DNA of 64,000 nt from contig NZ_FZNR01000001.1 in the NCBI RefSeq assembly GCF_900188005.1, forward strand, positions 992,001 through 1,056,000, in the 5' to 3' direction. Position numbers and translations under genes: made by a program. Source of the stretch: Actinoplanes regularis. Lineage in GTDB: Bacteria; Actinomycetota; Actinomycetes; Mycobacteriales; Micromonosporaceae. A model generated the notes under the pieces. The model saw only the letters and a list, made by a program, of their open reading frames with translations. It was not told the DNA's origin and searched no databases. Positions within the stretch are counted from its first letter, which is position 1, and every line of letters begins with the position of its first letter. Below are positions 58,847 to 64,000 of this stretch, piece after piece.

Positions 58847-58875
58847 TCCCGGGTGTCCCGTCCGGACACCCGGGA
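58847..58875. terminator. Bidirectional hairpin terminator
   Basis: TCCCGGGTGTCC (58847-58858) pairs perfectly with GGACACCCGGGA (58864-58875), loop CGTCC. Lies between convergent phosphomutase and GPP34-like genes. Confidence 0.75.
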
Positions 58876-58908
58876 GCGTGTTTCGCCGACGATCGCGGCG
58901 GGTGGGGA

Positions 58909-59592
58909 TCAGGAGGGCTTCGGCGTGCCGAGCGCGGCCGAGATGGCCTTGCCCAGGGTGGCGACCACCAGCGCGACGCTGGGGCGCACGATGGAGTCCT
59001 CCATGCTGGCGCCGCCGGCGAAACCGGCCCCGGCGGCGATGGCCTCGAGCCGGCGGTGCGCCTGCTCGATCTGGTCGTCGGGGAGCTTCAGGGCCGGCTC
59101 CATGCGCGCCGCGGAGAGCAGGGTGGCCAGCGCGGCGGTCCGCTCGTCGGGTGCGGTGTCGGTGGTCAGCGCCGTGGCCAGACGCTCCCGGATCTCGGCC
59201 TCGAACGCCGGGTCCGCCGTCGGGTAACGGTGCACGTGGATGTAATCGAGCTGGGTCTCGTCCACGTCCTTCACCACCCCGCGGGCGCACAGGTCCTCCA
59301 GGACCCGGATGCGCAGCCGGTGCCGCAGACGCTGCAACCACTGGGCGGGCGTGTGCGGCGGGTCGCCGGCCACCTTGGTGAGCACGGCGTCGGCGATCGC
59401 GTCCCCGGTCGGCGTCGCGTTCTTGACCTGCAGGTAGCCGTCGATGTAGGCGATCCGGCCCGCCAGCGCGAGATCGATCAGCACAGCCGCCGCCATGCCG
59501 AGATCGAGCCCGATCCGCGAGCCGGTCGCCTTGCCCGTCTGATCGTCGTACGCAAGAAGTAGAAGTTCCTCGGCGAGCGGGATGGAGGTCAT
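58909..59592 (-). CDS. GPP34/GOLPH3-like protein
   Basis: 227 residues. MTSIPLAEELLLLAYDDQTG and LGMAAAVLIDLALAGRIAYIDGYLQV are typical of the GPP34 (Golgi phosphoprotein 3-like) family, which is widespread in actinobacteria; WLQRLRHRLRIRVLEDLCARGVV continues the fold. Eukaryotic members bind PI4P; the bacterial role is not established. ATG 59592 follows TATGTT by 6 nt, excluding the longer frame. Confidence 0.85.
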   Translation of the reverse strand: MTSIPLAEELLLLAYDDQTGKATGSRIGLDLGMAAAVLIDLALAGRIAYIDGYLQVKNATPTGDAIADAVLTKVAGDPPHTPAQWLQRLRHRLRIRVLEDLCARGVVKDVDETQLDYIHVHRYPTADPAFEAEIRERLATALTTDTAPDERTAALATLLSAARMEPALKLPDDQIEQAHRRLEAIAAGAGFAGGASMEDSIVRPSVALVVATLGKAISAALGTPKPS

Positions 59593-59598
59593 GGAGAA

Positions 59599-59604
59599 AA
59601 CATA
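59599..59604 (-). promoter_or_regulatory. -10 TATGTT of the GPP34-like gene
   Basis: Minus-strand hexamer 6 nt before ATG 59592. Confidence 0.5.
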
Positions 59605-59741
59605 ACGGCTCCGCGCTCCACCGCCAGCGGCCAGTCGACCGGCTTTCGTGTTCGGCCGCTCGGTGGTATGTGGCCACTGGGCCAGGGCCGACGACCGGAC
59701 CGGTTGCGCCCCCGTAACCAGCAAGAGCGACACTTGCCTGC

Positions 59742-60269
59742 ATGAACTCCAACTCAACCGAGCCGTTCATCCACCCGTCGGCGGACGTGGAGGACGGCGC
59801 CCGGCTCGGTGCCGGCACCAAGGTCTGGCACCTCGCGCACGTGCGTTCCAGCGCGACCGTCGGAGACGACTGCGTCATCGGTCGCAACGTCTACCTGGAC
59901 GCGAACGCCGTGGTCGGCAGCCGGGTCAAGATTCAGAACAACGTCTCGGTCTACCAGGGCGTGACGATCGAGGACGAGGTGTTCGTCGGCCCCTGCGCCG
60001 TCTTCACCAACGACTTCCGGCCGCGCGCGCAGAACCCGGACTGGACGATCACCCCGACCCTGGTCCGCCGGGGCGCCTCGATCGGCGCCAACGCGACGCT
60101 GATCTGCGGCATCGAGGTGGGCGAGTTCGCGATGATCGCGGCCGGCTCGGTGGTGACCAAGAACGTCGAGCCCTACCAGCTGGTGGCCGGCAACCCGGCC
60201 CGGCCCAAGGGCTGGGTGGACGAGAAGGGCAACGTCGTCAGCCGGGACCCCTCCGCGCCGCGTCCCTGA
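59742..60269 (+). CDS. Left-handed beta-helix N-acyltransferase
   Basis: 175 residues of hexapeptide repeats (ARLGAGTKVWHLAHV, CVIGRNVYLDANAVVGSRVKIQNN, VYQGVTIEDEVFVGPCAVFTND, GASIGANATLICG, GEFAMIAAGSVV). It resembles WbpD/WlbB-like UDP-amino-sugar N-acetyltransferases, with the HLAHV His probably catalytic. It opens the surface-glycan region. A strong terminator follows. Confidence 0.85.
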   Translation: MNSNSTEPFIHPSADVEDGARLGAGTKVWHLAHVRSSATVGDDCVIGRNVYLDANAVVGSRVKIQNNVSVYQGVTIEDEVFVGPCAVFTNDFRPRAQNPDWTITPTLVRRGASIGANATLICGIEVGEFAMIAAGSVVTKNVEPYQLVAGNPARPKGWVDEKGNVVSRDPSAPRP

Positions 60270-60276
60270 GACTGAC

Positions 60277-60306
60277 CGAGGCCCCCGGCACGCGCCGGGG
60301 GCCTCG
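60277..60306. terminator. 13-bp stem terminator between convergent genes
   Basis: CGAGGCCCCCGGC (60277-60289) pairs with GCCGGGGGCCTCG (60294-60306), loop ACGC. Serves the acyltransferase (+) and dehydrogenase (-) genes. Confidence 0.8.
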
Positions 60307-60342
60307 TCAATCACTTCAAGACCCGATTTCCCGGGTACGACC

Positions 60343-61626
60343 TCAGCCGCCGATGACGACCCGGCGGATCGAGCCGAGACGCTCGGGGTCGGTGACCCGG
60401 CGACCGTCCACGACCACCTCGACGCCCGGCAGGTCGGCCGGGGTGAGCGTGCGGTACTCGGCGTGGTCGGCCTGCACGATCGCGGAGTCGACCGCCTCGC
60501 CGCCCCACGCGGGCAGGCCGTGCGCGACCAGCTCGTCGGCGGTGTACATCGGGTCCGAGACGTACGGCGTGGCGCCGCGCCGCTTCAGCTCCTCGACGGT
60601 CGGGAAGACGCCGGAGAACGCCGTCTCCTTCACGCCGCCCCGGTACGCCGCGCCGAGCACCAGCACGCTGCGGCCGCTCAGGTCACCGACGGCGGCGGCG
60701 AGCAGGTCCACCGCGTACGACGGCATGTCCGCGTTCGCCTCGCGGGCCGCCCGGACCACCGTGGCGGTCGGGTCGTTCCACAGGTAGAGCCGCGGGTAGA
60801 CCGGGATGCAGTGCCCGCCGACCGCGATGCCCGGCCGGTGGATGTGGCTGTACGGCTGGGTGTTGCAGGCGTCGATGACCAGGTTCACGTCGATGCCGAC
60901 GGTGTCGGCGAACCGCGCGAACTGGTTGGCCAGCCCGATGTTGACGTCCCGGTACGTGGTCTCGGCCAGCTTCGCCAGCTCGGCCGCCTCGGCGTTGCCC
61001 AGGTCCCAGACGCCGTTGCCGCGCGAAAGGTCCGCACGCTCGTCGAAGTCCAGCACCGCCTCGTAGAACGAGACACCACGCTCGGCCGACGCCTCGTTCA
61101 CGCCGCCCACCAGCTTCGGGTACTTGCGCAGGTCGGCGAAGACCCGGCCGGTGAGCACCCGCTCCGGGCTGAAGACCAGGTGGAAGTCCTCGCCGGCGAC
61201 CAGGCCGGAGCCCTCCTGCAGCAGCGGCGCCCAGCGGTTGCGGGTGGTGCCGACCGGCAGCGTGGTCTCGTAGCTGACCAGCGTGCCCGGGCGCAGGCCA
61301 CGGGCGATGTCCCGGGTGGCCGACTCCATCCAGCCGAAGTCCGGCTTGCCGTCCCCGTCCACGAAGAGCGGCACGACCACGACGACCGCCTCGGACTCCG
61401 CGACCGCGGCCGCGGTGTCGGTGGTCGCGGTGAGCAGGCCGGCGCTGACGGCCTCCTTCAGCTTGACGTCAAGGTCGGCCTCGCCCGGGAACGGGACCTC
61501 GCCGGCGTTCACCTTGCGCACGGTCGGCTCGGACACGTCCGCGCCGATCACGGTGTGCCCCTTGGAGGCGAACTGAACGGCGAGCGGCAGCCCGATCTTG
61601 CCCAGGGCGACGACACAGATCTTCAT
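60343..61626 (-). CDS. UDP-sugar dehydrogenase (WecC/Ugd family)
   Basis: 427 residues. N-terminal NAD fold MKICVVALGKIGLPLAVQFA, the GLRPGTLVSYETTLPVGTTR segment, FSPERVLTG, NAEAAELAKLAETTYRDVNIGLANQF, and the catalytic Cys in VGGHCIPVYP. Two-step oxidation of a UDP-sugar to the uronate; with WecB divergently next door, UDP-N-acetylmannosamine to UDP-ManNAcA is plausible, but other UDP-sugars cannot be excluded. AAGGAGG precedes ATG 61626. Confidence 0.9.
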   Translation of the reverse strand: MKICVVALGKIGLPLAVQFASKGHTVIGADVSEPTVRKVNAGEVPFPGEADLDVKLKEAVSAGLLTATTDTAAAVAESEAVVVVVPLFVDGDGKPDFGWMESATRDIARGLRPGTLVSYETTLPVGTTRNRWAPLLQEGSGLVAGEDFHLVFSPERVLTGRVFADLRKYPKLVGGVNEASAERGVSFYEAVLDFDERADLSRGNGVWDLGNAEAAELAKLAETTYRDVNIGLANQFARFADTVGIDVNLVIDACNTQPYSHIHRPGIAVGGHCIPVYPRLYLWNDPTATVVRAAREANADMPSYAVDLLAAAVGDLSGRSVLVLGAAYRGGVKETAFSGVFPTVEELKRRGATPYVSDPMYTADELVAHGLPAWGGEAVDSAIVQADHAEYRTLTPADLPGVEVVVDGRRVTDPERLGSIRRVVIGG

Positions 61627-62027
61627 GCGAGAGTCTTTCCTCCTTGGCGGGGCTAGCGCCGATACAGCTTCCGGACCAGGCGGCCGGCGAAACGTCTCGC
61701 CCCGAACGTATTGACCGACGCGGTGTTGATCTACATCGTGAGCCGCGAACGGTCGTCCAGCTTGACGGTGACCACGTAGAAGAGTAGGCCACGCCGGTAG
61801 CGCACCGAACCCGTGGTAGCGGACACCTTGGGAAAGCTCAGCCGGGGCGCCGCATTGTCGTTGTGCCCCGGTAAACACGGTCGGATCTGCAGTAACCTGG
61901 CCAGGAACCCAGCGGCGCATCGTCCTCGGCTTTCGCCGAGCCCCTCGGCGGACAGGCAGATCGGAAATCCGCGCCATCCACTAGGGTGGCGGGCGACCTC
62001 ACCGACGAACCCGTGGAGACCACCATC
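61627..62027. other. Divergent region upstream of dehydrogenase and wecB
   Basis: 401 bp. It carries the ribosome binding sites of both genes, a possible decayed minus-strand fragment (61653-61826), and AT-richer spots such as TAAACACGG near 61872. No complete gene recognised. Confidence 0.6.
61653..61826 (-). pseudogene. Possible gene remnant with in-frame TAG
   Basis: GTG 61826 opens a high-GC3 frame reading SVRYRRGLLFYVVTVKLDD and RSRLTM, then TAG, then INTASVNTFGARRFAGRLVR and KLYRR before a second TAG. The last part looks like a basic C-terminus of a glycan enzyme. Upstream the same frame has rare TTA codons and is not coding. A 5'-truncated, nonsense-mutated fragment is the proposed reading; it could be chance. 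Confidence 0.3.
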
Positions 62028-63116
62028 ATGAAGGTCCTGAGCGTGGTCGGCGCTCGCCCCCAGCTGGTCAAGCTGGCGCCCATCGCCGCCGCCTTCGCCG
62101 CCACGCCGCACGAGCACGTCATCGTGCACACCGGGCAGCACTACGACCACAACCTGTCCGACGTCTTCTTCTCCGGTCTCGGCATCCCCGACCCGGACGT
62201 GCACCTGGGCGTCGGCTCCGGTAGCCACGGCGTGCAGACGGGTGCCGTGCTCAGCGCCATGGACCCGGTGCTGGAGCGGGAGAAGCCGGACTGGGTCCTG
62301 GTCTACGGCGACACCAACTCGACGCTGGCCGGCGCCGTCTCCGCGGTGAAGATGCACATCCCGGTCGCGCACCTGGAAGCGGGCCTGCGCTCGTTCAACC
62401 GGGCGATGCCCGAGGAGCACAACCGGGTGCTCACCGACCACGCCGCCGACCTGCTGCTGGCGCCGACCGAGGAGGCCGTGCGGCACCTGCGCGGCGAGGG
62501 CCTGGGCGAGCGCACCGAGCTGGTCGGCGACGTCATGGTCGACGTCTGCTACAAGGTCCGCGACGACGTGCTGGCCGGTCTGGGTCAGGCGCCGGAACTG
62601 CCCGAGGGCATCGACCCGACGCAGCCGTACCTGGTGGCCACCCTGCACCGGGCCGAGAACACCGACGACCCGGAGCGGCTCGCCGCCCTGGTCGGCGCGC
62701 TGGCCGAGCTGCCCGTGCCGGTGGCCCTGCTGGCCCACCCGCGGCTGCTGGCCCGCGCCCAGTCGCAGGGCCTCAAGCTGGCGCAGGGTGCGCTGCACCC
62801 GGGTCAGCCGCTGCCGTACTCGGCGATGGTCGCCGCGGTGCTCGGCTCGGCCGGCGTCGTGACCGACTCCGGTGGCCTGCAGAAGGAGGCTTACCTGCTC
62901 GGCAAGCCGTGCACCACGCTGCGCACCGAGACCGAGTGGGTGGAGACCCTGGCCGACGGCTGGAACCACCTCGTGCCGAACCCGGCCGAGCTGGACTCCG
63001 CCGCGTGGCGTGAGCTGGCCACCCGCCCGGCGCCGGCGTTCGAGCGGGGCGAGCCCTACGGTGACGGCCGCGCCGCGCACCGGGTCGTCGAGGTCCTGGC
63101 GGCGAACGTCCGCTGA
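62028..63116 (+). CDS. wecB: UDP-GlcNAc 2-epimerase (non-hydrolysing)
   Basis: 362 residues. MKVLSVVGARPQLVKLAPI, VIVHTGQHYDHNLSD, VYGDTNSTLAGAV, VAHLEAGLRSFNRAMPEEHNRVLTDH, ATLHRAEN and VVTDSGGLQKEAYLLGKPCTTLRTETEW cover the GT-B epimerase fold. It equilibrates UDP-GlcNAc and UDP-ManNAc. GGAG lies 12 nt upstream of ATG 62028. With the divergent dehydrogenase it can supply a ManNAcA-type residue for an envelope glycan. Confidence 0.95.
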   Translation: MKVLSVVGARPQLVKLAPIAAAFAATPHEHVIVHTGQHYDHNLSDVFFSGLGIPDPDVHLGVGSGSHGVQTGAVLSAMDPVLEREKPDWVLVYGDTNSTLAGAVSAVKMHIPVAHLEAGLRSFNRAMPEEHNRVLTDHAADLLLAPTEEAVRHLRGEGLGERTELVGDVMVDVCYKVRDDVLAGLGQAPELPEGIDPTQPYLVATLHRAENTDDPERLAALVGALAELPVPVALLAHPRLLARAQSQGLKLAQGALHPGQPLPYSAMVAAVLGSAGVVTDSGGLQKEAYLLGKPCTTLRTETEWVETLADGWNHLVPNPAELDSAAWRELATRPAPAFERGEPYGDGRAAHRVVEVLAANVR

Positions 63117-63131
63117 GCAGCTGAGGAGAAA

Positions 63132-63164
63132 AACGAGGGGGCGGCCGGTGGCCGCCCCCTCGTT
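63132..63164. terminator. 15-bp stem terminator after wecB
   Basis: AACGAGGGGGCGGCC (63132-63146) pairs perfectly with GGCCGCCCCCTCGTT (63150-63164), loop GGT. Between convergent genes. Confidence 0.82.
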
Positions 63165-63177
63165 CGTCTTCACCAGG

Positions 63178-63762
63178 TCACTTCACCCAGGGCTTGCGAT
63201 CCAGTGCGGTGGTCGCCTGGATGTTCGGGTACCGCTTGGCGAGCCGCCAGGCGAGCGGCACGACCGCCGAGTCGGCGGCGACGATCCGGTCCGCGCCGGC
63301 GACGTCGATGCCCCGCAGCGCCTTCCTGGCCCGAGACATCAGCAGCAGCGGCCGCGCCCGCTGGAACACCGGCCAGAAGAGCCCGTGGTGGACGCCCTGC
63401 GACACGGCCGCCTGGCCCTGCCGCACCTTCAGAGCGGTCTTGTCCAGCACCTGCATGCGCTCGCCGTTGCGGGTCACCTCCCGGGTCTTGGTGAAGACCT
63501 TGGTCGGCACGTCGAAGAGCACTCGACGCTCGACCCAGCGCAGGGGGTAGCCGTACATCTCGCTGTCTTCGAACACGTGGTGGACCTTGACCAGCTCTTC
63601 GTCGAGCTCGATGTCCTCCACCGTCCGGCGCTCGGTGACCAGCAGGTCGACCCGGACGCCGGCACCGGTCAGGTCCGAGATGTAGGACTGCACCCGGTCG
63701 GGGAGCTTGTAGGTCAGCGTCAGCAGAACGACGCGGGGCCGGGTCGCGGTCGGCTCAGCCAT
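63178..63762 (-). CDS. Glycan-cluster protein, probable partial glycosyltransferase fold
   Basis: 194 residues. An N-terminal Rossmann-like strand-turn (RPRVVLLTLTYKLPDRVQSYI) and a later GADRIVAADSAVVPLAWRLAKRYP segment resemble the N-terminal domain of GT-B glycosyltransferases, with no second domain. ATG 63762 overlaps the upstream gene's end by 8 nt, implying one operon with the window-edge gene. Assignment is tentative. Confidence 0.55.
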   Translation of the reverse strand: MAEPTATRPRVVLLTLTYKLPDRVQSYISDLTGAGVRVDLLVTERRTVEDIELDEELVKVHHVFEDSEMYGYPLRWVERRVLFDVPTKVFTKTREVTRNGERMQVLDKTALKVRQGQAAVSQGVHHGLFWPVFQRARPLLLMSRARKALRGIDVAGADRIVAADSAVVPLAWRLAKRYPNIQATTALDRKPWVK

Positions 63763-64000
63763 GGTTCACCTCCCGGACGGGGAGCGGCCGGCGCACCGTG
63801 GCCCGGATCGCCGCTTCCAACGGGTCGAGAAGGGCGTCCCGCTGGAAGCGGTCCGCGTATGCCCGGGCCTCGGCCTGCTGCTGCGGCGTGAGCGCGCGAG
63901 CCGCCCGGCCCGCCTCGACCATCGCCTTGGCGACCAGGCCCGGCTCCAGGCTGTCCGCCGTGAACCAGAGGGGATAACCCTCCAGCACCTCACGGGCGGC
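63755..64000 (-). CDS. C-terminal part of a probable glycan gene (cut by window)
   Basis: 81 residues visible, reading from the window edge: AAREVLEGYPLWFTADSLE, a helical PQQQAEARAYADRFQRDALL and the end RPLPVREVNHG. The 5' part is outside the window. The C-terminal layout fits GT-B glycosyltransferases (a final helix after a nucleotide-binding loop), but no diagnostic motif is visible. Confidence 0.5.
   Translation of the reverse strand, partial: AAREVLEGYPLWFTADSLEPGLVAKAMVEAGRAARALTPQQQAEARAYADRFQRDALLDPLEAAIRATVRRPLPVREVNHG

Overview
The window is about 70% G+C, with NTG starts, GC-rich third codon positions and very few TTA codons. Its gene set (AccA3/AccD5/epsilon acyl-CoA carboxylase, GTP-type PEP carboxykinase, GlpX, LpdA, DUF4245, GtrA pairs, a mycosin) points to an actinomycete, most likely Micromonosporaceae (Actinoplanes-like). 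The genus is an inference. No rRNA, tRNA, CRISPR or complete insertion sequence is visible.

Layout. 0-5.5 kb: a TetR regulator behind tandem palindromes, a PAP2-like membrane protein, a decayed 3'-5' exonuclease, a Uma2-family protein, a VapBC-like pair, ychF and an alpha/beta hydrolase whose promoter is embedded in two operators. 5.7-9 kb: alkylation repair (Ada-AlkA fusion, Ogt), a 3.5-copy short tandem repeat and a DA1-like metalloprotein. 9-17.5 kb: oxidoreductase, rmuC, ispH, two related small membrane proteins, and xseA/xseB joined by a repeat-built bridging ORF. 17.5-30 kb: glpX, rhomboid, trypsin-like protease, a lytic transglycosylase with a CRP-type site, phoH2, otsB, a Z-prenyl synthase, pckG, an ECF sigma factor with zinc-finger tail, two GtrA proteins, a PH-domain protein and birA.

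30-44 kb: the birA-accD5-accE-maf-accA3 order known from actinobacteria is present but interrupted. Between accD5 and accE sit an M50-like protein and a large Ser/Thr kinase. Between accE and maf sits a tight three-gene operon: a helical protein with a YxxxD motif, a PPE/WXG-like protein and a membrane-anchored mycosin. No EccB/C/D translocon gene is visible, and part of this operon has strikingly low G+C. BirA would biotinylate AccA3. AccD5 and epsilon complete a propionyl/acetyl-CoA carboxylase, and the methylmalonyl-CoA mutase large subunit at 53.5-55 kb can use its product.

44-59.6 kb: TetR, DedA (preceded by two overlapping mini-ORFs), LpdA, GGCT-like, GNAT, SCO6745-like, MBL-fold, DUF4349, M20 peptidase, mutase, a second Ser/Thr kinase, phosphohexomutase and a GPP34-like protein. 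59.7-64 kb: the edge of a surface-glycan cluster (hexapeptide acyltransferase, UDP-sugar dehydrogenase, WecB epimerase, two probable glycan genes, the last cut by the window end).

A window-wide signal is a -10-like hexamer ending 5-8 nt before the start codon in more than twenty genes without an evident Shine-Dalgarno sequence. This is the signature of leaderless transcription, and it was used here to choose many starts.
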